Of a DNA stretch of 64,000 nt, positions 45,969 through 55,174 are shown one piece after another. The stretch comes from Marinobacterium sp. (GTDB lineage: Bacteria > Pseudomonadota > Gammaproteobacteria > Pseudomonadales > Balneatricaceae). The DNA is taken from contig JAOXSF010000001.1 of NCBI GenBank assembly GCA_025800125.1, positions 31,294-95,293 of the forward strand, in the 5' to 3' direction. A model generated the notes under the pieces. The model saw nothing but the letters and a program-made list of their open reading frames with translations. It searched no databases and had not been told where the DNA came from. Made by a program: the position numbers and the translations under genes. How positions within the stretch are numbered: position 1 is the stretch's first letter; each line of letters starts with the position of its first letter.

Positions 45969-47203
45969 CCATGAAACGCGCTCTGATGGTGGTTTTGCTG
46001 GCAGGTAGCTCGCTGGTGCAGGCCGCGCAGCCCAGCCTCAATGCGGTAGAGTATAAGCACCTCAATGCGGTACAGACACTGATTGCCGAAGAGAAGTGGC
46101 AGCAGGCGCGAGTTGATCTGCGCAAGCTGGCTGAGGTGATCAAACGTCCCTATGCCAGTGCGCTGCGTCTACAGACGCTGGGGCAGGTAGAGCTGCAACT
46201 GGATCGCTACCCTCAGGCGCTACAAGCGTTCCGTGCCGCCTATAATCTGGAAATTCTGGAAGAGGCACAGCAGCTGCAATTACTGCACCTGCGTGCGCAG
46301 TTGCAATTGTCGGCAGAGAACTGGAAAACCGGTAGCAGCTTGCTGGAGCAGTGGCTTATCGCGCAACGTGCTTTTGAACAGAAAGCCCCGACCCAGGATG
46401 AAAATGGCCAGCCGCATGCCAGCCGTATCCGCGCTGATGATTACCTCTGGCTGGCACAGGCTTACAGCCAGCAGGAAAAGTGGAAGCTGACCGTTGACCG
46501 CATCCGTACAGCGCTGAAGATGCGCCCGGATGCCCCGGAAAACTGGCATCAGCTTGAACTGGCCGGTCACCTCAACCGTAAGCACTTCAAATCTGCGCTG
46601 GGGGTATTGCGTCGGTTGGTACAGATGCACCCGAAAGAAGATTACTGGAGCCAGATCGCGTCGTTGCAGTTACAGCTTAACCGTAACCGTTCTGCCCTTG
46701 CCACGCTGCGCATCGCTTATGAGCGCGGTCAGCTGAAAAAGGGCAGTAACCAGCGTTTGCTGGCGCAACTGATGTTGCAACACAAAATGCCGTACCAGGC
46801 GGCGGCGTTGATGGAACAGGCGATGAAACAGAAACGCCTGAAACGCACCCACGCTAACCTGCGGCTGGTGGCCAGTGCCTGGGGTCAGGCCCGCGAGCAG
46901 GATGCCGCACTGGACAGCTTGCAACAGCTGGCAAAACGTAAACCGACAGCCAGTTTGCTGGGACGTATTGCGCGCTTACAGGTACATCAGCAGAAGTGGG
47001 GTGAGGCAGAGAGAACTCTGCACCGCGCGCTGAAGCTTAAAGCCCGTAACCCGGAGCGTCTGTTGCTGTTACAGGGAATCGCCCGTGTCCGTATGGAGAA
47101 GCTGGAAGATGCGCGGCGCAGTTTCGTCGCCGCTCAGCAATATGCTGATACCCGTGGTGTGGCGGATAGCTGGTTGCAGTATCTGACACAGATTCAGGGC
47201 TGA
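45965..47203 (+). CDS. TPR-repeat protein of TonB2 system
   Basis: The 412-residue periplasmic protein has a signal peptide (LMVVLLAGSSLVQA) and is otherwise built of helical tetratricopeptide-like repeats, with recurring patterns such as ALRLQTLGQVELQLDRYPQA and GRIARLQVHQQKWGEAERTL. Genes of this kind end TonB2 clusters; the Vibrio relative TtpC cluster has a TPR partner that supports uptake. It is the last gene of the six-gene operon. Confidence 0.82.
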   Translation: MTMKRALMVVLLAGSSLVQAAQPSLNAVEYKHLNAVQTLIAEEKWQQARVDLRKLAEVIKRPYASALRLQTLGQVELQLDRYPQALQAFRAAYNLEILEEAQQLQLLHLRAQLQLSAENWKTGSSLLEQWLIAQRAFEQKAPTQDENGQPHASRIRADDYLWLAQAYSQQEKWKLTVDRIRTALKMRPDAPENWHQLELAGHLNRKHFKSALGVLRRLVQMHPKEDYWSQIASLQLQLNRNRSALATLRIAYERGQLKKGSNQRLLAQLMLQHKMPYQAAALMEQAMKQKRLKRTHANLRLVASAWGQAREQDAALDSLQQLAKRKPTASLLGRIARLQVHQQKWGEAERTLHRALKLKARNPERLLLLQGIARVRMEKLEDARRSFVAAQQYADTRGVADSWLQYLTQIQG

Positions 47204-47296
47204 CGGACGCTGGTTCCACTGAGTTAAATAAAAATCGGTAGTAAACGCGCACTTTAAGCGCATATCCCAAACGCAGCCAGATGGAGGAAGATCAGC

Positions 47297-48079
47297 ATGG
47301 CCGCATATCAGAATGCCTGCACAGGAAATGCGACGCTGGCAGCACCCGTACTGGAAGAACGCGTGCTGATTGTTGAGCAGGGACAACAGGCCCTTCAGCT
47401 CAGTGAGACCTTGCAGGCGCAGGGTTTCTACGTGATTGGCAGTACCGACAGGGGCGAAGATGCAGTGCAGATCTGCGCTGAGCTGGAGCCCACCCTGGTA
47501 CTGATGAATACATTCCTGTGTGGTCGATTGCGCTGTACAGAAGCTGCCCGCCAGATTCACCGTCGTTTTAATATTCCGGTGGTGTTCATGACCGATGGTG
47601 ATGAAGACGCCACTATCAGCGATACCTGTCAGAGCTGGCCCTATGGCTCGTTACCGCGTGCCTGTCGTGATCAGCAACTGGTACAGGCATTGCGTCGGGC
47701 AACCGGCTTACGCCGTCAGCAGGACAGTCAGGAAGTCGCTGATTTGCTGGCGAAGGCCGACAATAAAGGCAGCCCCTGCATTCAGGTGTCCGAGGTGGCC
47801 AGTTATCCGTTGTACAGCGGCTGTCTGAATATGAATGGCAGGGCGGTGCGTCTGACACCTAAAGAGCAGAAGTTTCTTGATCTGCTCGGTCGCCACCAGG
47901 GATCGGTCGTGCCGTTTGATCGTATCTTTCAGGAAGTCTGGGATGACCGCATCAACGGCTTCCAGCCACTGCGCATTCTGGTACACCGTTTACGCCGTAA
48001 ACTGGGTGCTGGCGATGGTATCGAGAATGTCTTCGAAATGGGTTATCGGCTGAATATTCTGGCCCGTTCTATGGGCTGA
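47297..48079 (+). CDS. OmpR-type winged-helix regulator with degenerate receiver
   Basis: The 260-residue protein has a receiver-like domain (about 20-135) and an OmpR/PhoB winged-helix DNA-binding domain (about 165-258; VRLTPKEQKFLDLLG, ILVHRLRRKLGAG, GYRLNIL). The receiver lacks the phosphorylation residues: the acidic pair is EQ (VLIVEQG), the acceptor Asp is Asn (LVLMNTFLCG) and the Lys is Arg (SLPRAC). It probably works without phosphorylation. It lies alone between the TonB cluster and the heme operon, and iron- or heme-related control is a guess from position. A GGAGGAAG site precedes the ATG. Confidence 0.85.
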   Translation: MAAYQNACTGNATLAAPVLEERVLIVEQGQQALQLSETLQAQGFYVIGSTDRGEDAVQICAELEPTLVLMNTFLCGRLRCTEAARQIHRRFNIPVVFMTDGDEDATISDTCQSWPYGSLPRACRDQQLVQALRRATGLRRQQDSQEVADLLAKADNKGSPCIQVSEVASYPLYSGCLNMNGRAVRLTPKEQKFLDLLGRHQGSVVPFDRIFQEVWDDRINGFQPLRILVHRLRRKLGAGDGIENVFEMGYRLNILARSMG

Positions 48080-48197
48080 GTGCTGCGGTCGTCCATCTGC
48101 CCCGACGATGTTCTGAATACGGTCTGGGCTGGCAGCCTTCAACTGAATGTATGACAGAATGTGTTTGTTGAAGGGGTCTTATTGCAAATTGTGTAAA

Positions 48198-48212
48198 TGC
48201 ACATTATTATCA
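48198..48212. promoter_or_regulatory. Fur box of the hemP-heme operon
   Basis: TGCACAT-T-ATTATCA has one perfect Fur half (ATTATCA) and a matching second half, inside an AT-rich stretch 42 bases before hemP. It marks the iron-repressed promoter of the heme genes. Confidence 0.75.
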
Positions 48213-48253
48213 TTTGCCTTAACTGTAATGATACAGACTATACGGTAAATGCT

Positions 48254-48484
48254 ATGCAGCACGGTCGTGCCACAGAAAAGCCTGTTTCTCCGCCTGCGAC
48301 AGGGACGCCGCCACAGCGCTCACTACCTGCTGAGGGTTTGCCTCGGGCATCCGTATCACCGGATGCTTTGCCTGTTGTACACAGTGATCAGCTATTGCCG
48401 GATGGTATGCTGATTATTCGACACAACGATGAAAATTACTGTTTGCGCGTTACTCGTAACGGCAAACTGATCCTGACCAAATAG
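48254..48484 (+). CDS. hemP: Hemin uptake protein HemP
   Basis: HemP is a small protein found at the head of heme-uptake operons, in some bacteria an activator of them. The 76-residue product ends with the family signature LRVTRNGKLILTK preceded by MLIIRHNDENYC. The start at 48254 (MQHGRATEKP) is chosen because the frame upstream overlaps the Fur box. The N-terminal 40 residues are Pro/Ser-rich and variable, as usual. The receptor gene follows after 147 bases. Confidence 0.85.
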   Translation: MQHGRATEKPVSPPATGTPPQRSLPAEGLPRASVSPDALPVVHSDQLLPDGMLIIRHNDENYCLRVTRNGKLILTK

Positions 48485-48631
48485 CCGGTCAGCCAGCCCG
48501 GTTCCCAGACCCATTTCCCTTCAGTAGCCAGCCAGTCTGTTGCAGATCAGCCAGCAAATTCACTGAAGCCCTCCAGCCAGCAGGCCGGATGGGCCGATGT
48601 TTTGAAGGCTTGAATCAACGGAAAAAGACTC

Positions 48632-50614
48632 ATGAAGCCGCTCCTGAAAAACTCCCTCGCCACTGCTGTAACGGCAGCGTTATCTACATGTTCTCTGTCT
48701 GCCATCACTTTTTCTGGTGCGCTGCAAGCCGCGCAGAACTCTGCGGAGCAGCAACAGACACTGATTGTGGCGGCCAGTAAATCACAGGCTACCGTGGCCG
48801 ATTTTGCGGGCACTGTCAGCATTGTGACGGCGCAGGATATCCAGCTCAGTGGTGCGGGCAATATACTGGAAGCGATTGAGACACTGCCGGGGATCTCTGC
48901 CAGCAGAACAGGCAGTGGGCGCAGTGGTATCAGTATTCGTGGTATGGAAACCAACCATACACTGATTCTGGTGGATGGCCGCCGGGTCAGCGATACCGAT
49001 ACCAATGTGCCGTTCTCTGATTATCAGTTCAACTGGGTGCCAATGGCGCAGATCGAACGTATTGAGGTAATCCGGGGCCCGGTTTCCAACCTGTATGGTT
49101 CAGCGGCACTGGGTGGTGTGATCAATATCATTACCAAAAAATCCAGTGGCGTCTGGAGTTCGGATGTCAGCGTCCGTCAGGGCTGGATGACCAGTGGAGA
49201 GGGTGGTGATGAAACCGTGCTGACTGTGGCCGCAGCAGGCCCGCTGACAGAGCGAGTTGACCTTTCGCTGAGTCTGGAAAAACGTGATCAGGATGCTTAC
49301 CGTGAGCTGTTTAAGGATGGTGACTCCAGCGCCAGTGTGCAGGGTAAGGAGATTCTGAACGGTACCGTTAACCTGACGGCTGAGCTGTCTGACACAGACC
49401 AGCTGGGTCTGAGCCTGATTGCCGGTGAGGAAGACCGCTTTGCTTTCCCGAAAACCCCGGATTACCAGATAGACCGCCTGCAGAGTGCGCTGGATTACAC
49501 CACGCAGGTCGGTGAGTTTGCGCTGACAGGGCGACTTTACCGCAGTGAAACTGATAACCGCCTGCCCAACTCCCGTGGCGGCTACCGCAATCGTGACCTG
49601 ACCGAAGATGTGGTCAACCTGGATATCAGCGGTGAGCTGAATGAACATCACCACCTTACCGCCGGTATCGAGTACAGCCGTGAAGAGTATGTTCAGCAAT
49701 CTAACCCGGCCGCAGATGGTGACTTTGCTGATGAATTCCGCAGCAGCTCGCTGTTCCTGCAGGACCGCACCGAACTGAGCGATGATCTGTCGGTGACCTG
49801 GGGGGCCCGTTACGATGACCATCAGCGTTTTGGTTCCCAGGTCAGCCCCAAGCTGTACCTGAACTGGGTAGTTAATGATAACTGGCAGCTGAAAACTGGC
49901 TATGGTGAAGGCTTCAAAGCCCCGGCAGTACGTGAAGCCTCCTCTGAGTATCGGTTTTCTTACAGTTACCCCAATGGCCCGGGCACGATGCTGAATAATG
50001 TGTTCCTGGGTAACAGTAATCTGAAGCCGGAAACGAACAGGACACTGGAGCTAGGCGCACTCTATAACAATGGCGCGCTCAGTGGTGGTTTTACGCTGTT
50101 CAATAATGATGTGGATAACCTGATCTCAACCGACCTTGTGTCGTCCAGCACCAGTGGCAATATCACGACCCGCACTTCTGAATATCGCAATGTTGCCAAT
50201 GCCCGTATCCGGGGCGTTGAAGGTGAGCTGGCCTATGTATTCAGTGACAGCCTGGATGCCCGCTTGAACCTGACCCTCACCGACCACGAAGATGAAGCAA
50301 CTGGTAACTGGCTGACCAACCGTGCCCGGCTGGAAAGCAGCCTGGTACTGACACACAGCATGGCAGTGTGGGATCTGAAATCGCAGCTGAGCTGGAACTA
50401 CACCGGTAAACAGTATGAAGATGCAGCCAATACTGATGAGACACCCGCTGTTCACACCATTGATCTGTCGCTGCGCAAAGCATTCAGCCCACAGTGGGCA
50501 GCGCAGCTGGGGGTTTACAACCTGTTTGATCAACTGGCCGCAGAAGATGATGACAACGGTTCCAGCAGCGAAAGTGGCCGCCTGGTGGCACTGACACTGC
50601 ATGGTTCCTTCTGA
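48632..50614 (+). CDS. TonB-dependent outer-membrane receptor (heme operon)
   Basis: The 660-residue receptor has a signal peptide, the TonB box region (QQTLIVAASKS), a plug domain (about 50-160; LEAIETLPGIS, ILVDGRRVSD, IEVIRGPVSNLYGSAALGGVINI) and a 22-strand barrel ending in LTLHGSF. Its place before hemS-hmuTUV argues for heme. It has the FRAP-like GFKAPAVREAS and the NPNL-like NSNLKPET boxes, but the stretch between them contains no His, unlike classic heme receptors; Tyr residues are present instead. A siderophore receptor is an alternative. Confidence 0.85.
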   Translation: MKPLLKNSLATAVTAALSTCSLSAITFSGALQAAQNSAEQQQTLIVAASKSQATVADFAGTVSIVTAQDIQLSGAGNILEAIETLPGISASRTGSGRSGISIRGMETNHTLILVDGRRVSDTDTNVPFSDYQFNWVPMAQIERIEVIRGPVSNLYGSAALGGVINIITKKSSGVWSSDVSVRQGWMTSGEGGDETVLTVAAAGPLTERVDLSLSLEKRDQDAYRELFKDGDSSASVQGKEILNGTVNLTAELSDTDQLGLSLIAGEEDRFAFPKTPDYQIDRLQSALDYTTQVGEFALTGRLYRSETDNRLPNSRGGYRNRDLTEDVVNLDISGELNEHHHLTAGIEYSREEYVQQSNPAADGDFADEFRSSSLFLQDRTELSDDLSVTWGARYDDHQRFGSQVSPKLYLNWVVNDNWQLKTGYGEGFKAPAVREASSEYRFSYSYPNGPGTMLNNVFLGNSNLKPETNRTLELGALYNNGALSGGFTLFNNDVDNLISTDLVSSSTSGNITTRTSEYRNVANARIRGVEGELAYVFSDSLDARLNLTLTDHEDEATGNWLTNRARLESSLVLTHSMAVWDLKSQLSWNYTGKQYEDAANTDETPAVHTIDLSLRKAFSPQWAAQLGVYNLFDQLAAEDDDNGSSSESGRLVALTLHGSF

Positions 50615-50701
50615 TCAGTAACTGGCCTGTGATTGGTAACTGGCCAGATAACCTGAGTGACAACAACCGCACGGGTTGATGCCCGTGCAGGAGAGCACAC
50701 A

Positions 50702-51847
50702 ATGATGACCTCTGATGCTGCGCTGAGTGCGCAGTCCGTTCATGAACTGTTTACCGATGATCTGCTGGCAGAAAAAGCCGCAGTCAGTGAACTGTACCCA
50801 CGTTACTTGCAGCTGCTGGAAAACCAGCCTGAGCTGCGCCGTCGTGACCAGGCCGAGCAGCTGCAGGTGAGTGAGGCCGCTTTGCTTGATCAGCAGTGTG
50901 GTATTCGCAGTGTTCGCCTGCAACCGCAGTTCAAGCAGATTATTGAGCAGTTGCCACAGCTGGGTTACATCATGACGCTGACCCGCAATGACCAGGCCGT
51001 ACATGAACGTAAAGGGGTTTATGACAATGTACGTATCACCGGGCCAATGGGGCTGGTGATCACGGAAGATCGTGCCATTGACCTGCGTATTATGGTGAAC
51101 CGTTGGGTGTTCGGTTTTGCGGTGATGGAAGATACCCCCCGTGGGGAGCGCTTCAGTTTGCAGTTTTTTGATGCCAGAGGCACCGCGATTCAGAAAATTT
51201 TCCTGCAAAGCAGTGATGATGTGGATAAATGCAGTGATGCTCAGGCATATCTGCAACTGGTGAAGCGATTCCGCGCTGATGATCAGCACGGAGCACTGAA
51301 ATTTACCACTCAGGTGGAACTTCCTGTCTATGTTGATAGCAGCGAGGTTGACGCCGACGCAGTGCGTAAAGAGTGGAGCGAGATGACCGATGTGCATCAG
51401 CTGTTCGGTATGCTGCGCCGCTACAAAATCAGTCGTGAGCAAGCGTTTGAGATGATCGGTAAGCGCTGGGCGCAACCCTTTAATCCTGCGCAGCTGGAAC
51501 GGGTGCTTAATGAAGCGGCTGACAGTGGTCTGTCGATAATGTGCTTTGTTGGTAACTACGGCCAGATCCAGATTCATACTGGCCCGGTACACACGATTAA
51601 ACGCATGGGCCCATGGCTGAATGTACTGGACGCTGAGTTTAATCTGCATCTGATGGACGGTGACATTGCCAGTGCCTGGCTGGTGCGTAAGCCGACCGAT
51701 GACGGTGATGTGACCTCCCTTGAGCTGTACAACGCTGCGGGTGATACCATTGCGCAGTTCTTTGGTCAGCGTAATGAGGGCACACCGGAAAATCCGTTCT
51801 GGCGTACGCTGGCAGAATCGGTACTGAGTGCAGAGGTGGCAGCCTGA
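50702..51847 (+). CDS. hemS: Cytoplasmic heme-handling protein HemS/HmuS
   Basis: This 381-residue two-repeat protein is of the HemS/ChuS/PhuS family, which binds incoming heme in the cytoplasm and delivers or degrades it. The two halves are related: VYDNVRITGPMGLVI in the first and QIQIHTGPVHTIKRMGPWLN in the second. The second repeat begins WSEMTDVHQLFGMLRRY, where the family's axial His is expected in DVHQLF. The ATG at 50702 has AGGAG eight bases before it; an earlier GTG is less likely. The stop overlaps hmuT by one base. Confidence 0.92.
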   Translation: MMTSDAALSAQSVHELFTDDLLAEKAAVSELYPRYLQLLENQPELRRRDQAEQLQVSEAALLDQQCGIRSVRLQPQFKQIIEQLPQLGYIMTLTRNDQAVHERKGVYDNVRITGPMGLVITEDRAIDLRIMVNRWVFGFAVMEDTPRGERFSLQFFDARGTAIQKIFLQSSDDVDKCSDAQAYLQLVKRFRADDQHGALKFTTQVELPVYVDSSEVDADAVRKEWSEMTDVHQLFGMLRRYKISREQAFEMIGKRWAQPFNPAQLERVLNEAADSGLSIMCFVGNYGQIQIHTGPVHTIKRMGPWLNVLDAEFNLHLMDGDIASAWLVRKPTDDGDVTSLELYNAAGDTIAQFFGQRNEGTPENPFWRTLAESVLSAEVAA

Positions 51848-52713
51848 TGACACTGCGGCAGACGATAGCAGCCGCTGTGCTGGCGGCCAGCCTGATTCAT
51901 ACCAGCCATGTGCTGGCGACCGAGCGTATTATATCAGCAGATAGTGCATTGACCGAAATCGTGTACGCACTGGGTGAAGGCCAGCGGCTGGTGGGGGTAG
52001 ACACGACCAGTCATTATCCACCAGAAGCTGCCCGTCTGCCGCAGATCGGCTATAAACGGGCGCTGGCGGTGGAGGGGATGCTGTCGCTGTCACCGACTCA
52101 GGTGCTGGCGTCGCAGGACTCCGGCCCGCCGATTGTGCTGGAGCAGATCAGAGGGGCGGGTGTACCGGTGCTGATTACCAGTGCAGAGCCAGAGCTTGCA
52201 GCGGTGCAGGGCAAGATTGAAAAAATCGCGCAGCTGCTGGGTCGTGAGGCTGTCGGAGCCAGGCTCTGGCAACAGGTACAGGCTGATATTGACAGGGTAA
52301 AGGCGCGCACGGCGCAGGTTAAAAAGCCGCTGAAAGTGCTGTTTATCCTCAGTAACAGCGGTCACGGCCTGATGGTCGGCGGTGCCGGTACGGGCGCTGA
52401 TACCATGCTGAAACTGGCCGGTGCTGAAAATGCTGGTGCTGGTGTTAAGGGTTACAAGATCATGACCCCGGAAGCCATTATTGCTGCCCAGCCAGAGATG
52501 GTGGTGGTGATGCAGGGAGGGCGCAGTGAAATGAGTGCTGATGAAGTGTTTGCTGATACTGCACTGGCATTGACGCCGGCCGCGAAAGAACGCCGTTTCC
52601 TGGCCATTGGCGGGGCTTATATGCTCGGTTTTGGCCCGCGTATCGGTCAGGCGCTGGCTGATCTGAATCAGGCTTTTTACCCCTCTGAACTTTCCTCTGC
52701 CACCACGCAATAA
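51847..52713 (+). CDS. hmuT: Periplasmic heme-binding protein HmuT
   Basis: The 288-residue substrate-binding protein of the HmuTUV heme ABC transporter has a signal peptide ending in VLA. Family blocks are RIISADSALTEIVYALGEG, GVDTTSHYPPEA and the SLSPTQVLASQDSGPP segment typical of heme-binding members; FLAIGGAYMLGFGPRIGQAL lies near the end. The start codon shares one base with the hemS stop, showing coupled translation. Confidence 0.92.
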   Translation: MTLRQTIAAAVLAASLIHTSHVLATERIISADSALTEIVYALGEGQRLVGVDTTSHYPPEAARLPQIGYKRALAVEGMLSLSPTQVLASQDSGPPIVLEQIRGAGVPVLITSAEPELAAVQGKIEKIAQLLGREAVGARLWQQVQADIDRVKARTAQVKKPLKVLFILSNSGHGLMVGGAGTGADTMLKLAGAENAGAGVKGYKIMTPEAIIAAQPEMVVVMQGGRSEMSADEVFADTALALTPAAKERRFLAIGGAYMLGFGPRIGQALADLNQAFYPSELSSATTQ

Positions 52714-52725
52714 AGCAGGCCTGTT

Positions 52726-53793
52726 ATGAGTGCTGCAATTGATCTGCGTAGCCGCCGTGCGCGGCTGGCGTTGACCGCACTGGCGCTAGCGCTGCTGGCC
52801 AGCCTGGTACTGTCGGTGGGGGTTGGCCCACTGGCGATCAGCTGGGCAGACTCTGCCCGAGGGTTGCTGAGCAGTCTGGGCTTGACGGCTGAAAACGCAG
52901 TGCCTGGCCATATGGTCGTAATTATTGAGTCGATCCGCCTGCCGCGAACCCTGTTGGCGATACTGGTCGGTGCGTCGCTGGCAGTGTGTGGTGCCGCATT
53001 GCAGGGACTGTTTAGAAACCCGCTGGCCGACCCTGGCCTGATTGGTGTGACCGGTGGTGCGGCACTGGCGGCGGTATCGGTGATTGTGCTGGGGGAAAGC
53101 CTGCTACTGGGGTTTGTTGAGCTGTTTCGCCCCTATAGCCTGATGCTGGCTGCATTTGCCGGTGGGCTGGCAACAACCCTGCTGGTCGCACGAATTGCCA
53201 CCAGTCGTTTTGGCACTTCGGTGCAGATGATGCTGCTGGCGGGTATTGCGGTCAATGTGGTGACCAGTGCCGGGCTGGGGGTATTCAGTTTTATTGCTAC
53301 CGATTCCCAGCTGCGCACACTGACCTTCTGGACCATGGGCAGCCTGGGTGGTGCAACCTGGCAAACGGTGCTGGCATTGTTGCCGGTAGTGGCACTGGTA
53401 CTGGTCTGGTTACCTGCGTCAGCGAAAAGTCTCAATGCCATGTTACTGGGGGAGTCTGAAGCCCGTCATCTGGGGGTCGATGTAAACCGCACCAAGACGA
53501 AAATCATTATGATTGCCGCGCTGGGTGTAGGGGGCTGTGTGGCAGTTTCCGGGATGATTGGCTTTGTAGGGCTGGTGGTGCCGCATCTGGTGCGTATGAC
53601 TCTGGGGCCCGACCACCGTTATCTGCTACCCGCCTCGGCGTTACTGGGCGCACTGTTTTTGCTGATAGCCGATATGTTTTCCCGCACGCTGATGGCACCG
53701 GCAGAGATCCCCATCGGACTGATTACCGCGGCTATCGGTGGGCCCTTTTTTATTGGCCTGATTGTGATGCGCAGTCGAAGCCTTGGCGGATGA
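52726..53793 (+). CDS. hmuU: Heme ABC transporter permease HmuU
   Basis: The 355-residue FecCD-family permease has about ten transmembrane helices. Hallmarks are RLPRTLLAILVGASLAVCGAAL split as RLPRTLLAILVG and GAALQGLFRNPLADPGLIG, then SGMIGFVGLVVPHLVRM and PAEIPIGLITAAIGGPFF. It moves heme across the inner membrane with HmuT and HmuV. It follows hmuT by 12 bases, and its tail overlaps an alternative start of hmuV. Confidence 0.93.
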   Translation: MSAAIDLRSRRARLALTALALALLASLVLSVGVGPLAISWADSARGLLSSLGLTAENAVPGHMVVIIESIRLPRTLLAILVGASLAVCGAALQGLFRNPLADPGLIGVTGGAALAAVSVIVLGESLLLGFVELFRPYSLMLAAFAGGLATTLLVARIATSRFGTSVQMMLLAGIAVNVVTSAGLGVFSFIATDSQLRTLTFWTMGSLGGATWQTVLALLPVVALVLVWLPASAKSLNAMLLGESEARHLGVDVNRTKTKIIMIAALGVGGCVAVSGMIGFVGLVVPHLVRMTLGPDHRYLLPASALLGALFLLIADMFSRTLMAPAEIPIGLITAAIGGPFFIGLIVMRSRSLGG

Positions 53794-53824
53794 ACGAGTC
53801 CTGGCGACAAAAGAGCCTCAGCAG

Positions 53825-54652
53825 ATGAATATAGCGAACAGAAATATAACTTCTGACCCGTGCTGCTTTAGCGCAACGCACGTTTCCCTGCATATTGGTA
53901 CAAAAGTGTTGCTGGACAGGGTGACACTGGCGTTGCAGCCCGGCCAGGTGCTGGCGTTGCTTGGCCCTAATGGGGCCGGTAAATCTACCTTCATGAAGTT
54001 ACTGGCTGGCGAATTCGCCCATTTTGCGGGGGATGTTTGCGGCGATGTTGTGCTTAATGGCAGGCCCTGGGCTGACTGGCCCCGTGATGAGCTTGCCAGA
54101 ATCGTCGGGGTGCTACCGCAGCATTCAGAACTGGCGTTCCCGTTTTCTGTCGCAGAAGTCGTTGCACTTGGGCGTTTACCGCATAGTACAGGCCGTCGCC
54201 GTGATAACGAAATTATGCAGCAGGCACTGAAAAAGGTAGATGGCTGGCACCTGCGCAGTGCGGCCTACCCGTCCTTGTCTGGCGGTGAAAAGCAGCGGGT
54301 GCAGCTTGCCCGTGTGCTGGCTCAGATCTGGGATGATACCGGGCTGGGGCCCCGTTATCTGTTGCTGGATGAACCCACCTCGGCACTGGATCTGGCCCAT
54401 CAGCATCAGACACTGGCGCTGGCCCGTGAGTGGGCGGAGCAGCAGGATGTGGCGGTGCTGGCGATTCTTCATGATATGAACCTGGCCGCCCGTTATGCTG
54501 ATCAGGTCGGTCTGCTGGAGCAGGGACGGCTGATTGCTGCCGGGCCAGTGGCAGAGGTGATGACCGCTGAGCGGCTGACACCGCTGTTTGGTATTGAAGT
54601 CAGCCTGATGCAGCACCCGGAGCAGAATCGCCCATTGATTATTGCGGGTTAG
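53825..54652 (+). CDS. hmuV: Heme ABC transporter ATP-binding protein HmuV
   Basis: This 275-residue ATPase has Walker A GPNGAGKST, the signature LSGGEKQRV, Walker B LLLDEPTSALD and the switch His in ILHDMNLAARY. The position in the operon and the sequence fit HmuV. The ATG at 53825 is preferred; a TTG at 53783 overlapping hmuU would add 14 residues. The downstream small gene follows after 35 bases. Confidence 0.92.
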   Translation: MNIANRNITSDPCCFSATHVSLHIGTKVLLDRVTLALQPGQVLALLGPNGAGKSTFMKLLAGEFAHFAGDVCGDVVLNGRPWADWPRDELARIVGVLPQHSELAFPFSVAEVVALGRLPHSTGRRRDNEIMQQALKKVDGWHLRSAAYPSLSGGEKQRVQLARVLAQIWDDTGLGPRYLLLDEPTSALDLAHQHQTLALAREWAEQQDVAVLAILHDMNLAARYADQVGLLEQGRLIAAGPVAEVMTAERLTPLFGIEVSLMQHPEQNRPLIIAG

Positions 54653-54687
54653 CACTTCGTGCTGATCCCATTATGGAGATAAGCGTT

Positions 54688-55134
54688 ATGAAATCAGGTG
54701 GTATCAAGTCAGCTTTTGTACCAAAAGTATCTCTGCTGGCACTGGCGTTGACCGCTGTGCTGAGCAGCCCGTCAGTGCTGGCCGAAGCGCTGCAATACCA
54801 GATTGAAGTTCGGGTTACACAGGTGGGCCCTGATACGGCGGCTGACCCTGACTGGCCGGTCTATATCTATGCTGCAGTACCGGGTAGCCGGGTGCCATTA
54901 TCATCTATCCGTGTCAGCCTGAAAGAACTGCCGATTACGGTGACGCTGAATGAAACCATGTATGTGTTGCCGCAATTCACCCTGAAGGGTGTTGAGCAGG
55001 TAGAGCTGGTGGCTAAACTGTCCACCAGTGGAGACCCGCACAAACCAGGCAAGTACGACCGTGCTGGACGCAGTCAGGTGGTGGCGATTGCACCGGGTAA
55101 CGTAGCCCGGGCTGAGGTGGTCTTACAGCCCTGA
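54688..55134 (+). CDS. Secreted protein resembling the CcmI C-terminal domain
   Basis: The 148-residue protein has a signal peptide ending in SVLAE and one periplasmic domain. The core (VYIYAAVPGSRVPLSSIRVS, then LPITVTLNETMYVLPQFTL, VELVAKLSTSGDPHKPGKYD) matches the pattern of the C-terminal domain of CcmI, the cytochrome c maturation factor that holds apocytochromes. Here it is free-standing and follows hmuV. A heme-related chaperone role is inferred. The ATG at 54688 has GGAG upstream; another ATG at 54673 lies on that site. The plus-strand operon ends here. Confidence 0.68.
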   Translation: MKSGGIKSAFVPKVSLLALALTAVLSSPSVLAEALQYQIEVRVTQVGPDTAADPDWPVYIYAAVPGSRVPLSSIRVSLKELPITVTLNETMYVLPQFTLKGVEQVELVAKLSTSGDPHKPGKYDRAGRSQVVAIAPGNVARAEVVLQP

Positions 55135-55174
55135 ATGAGCGTCTATGGTTATTCCCCTTAGTTATTCGCCTCGG

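Noticed and set aside
49100..49822. A 240-codon minus-strand frame inside the TonB receptor gene
   Set aside because: Shadow of a recognised receptor; low-complexity translation without motifs.
50615..51853. A 412-codon minus-strand open frame opposite hemS
   Set aside because: It is an exact shadow of hemS, with His- and Thr-rich composition and no ribosome site or known domain.
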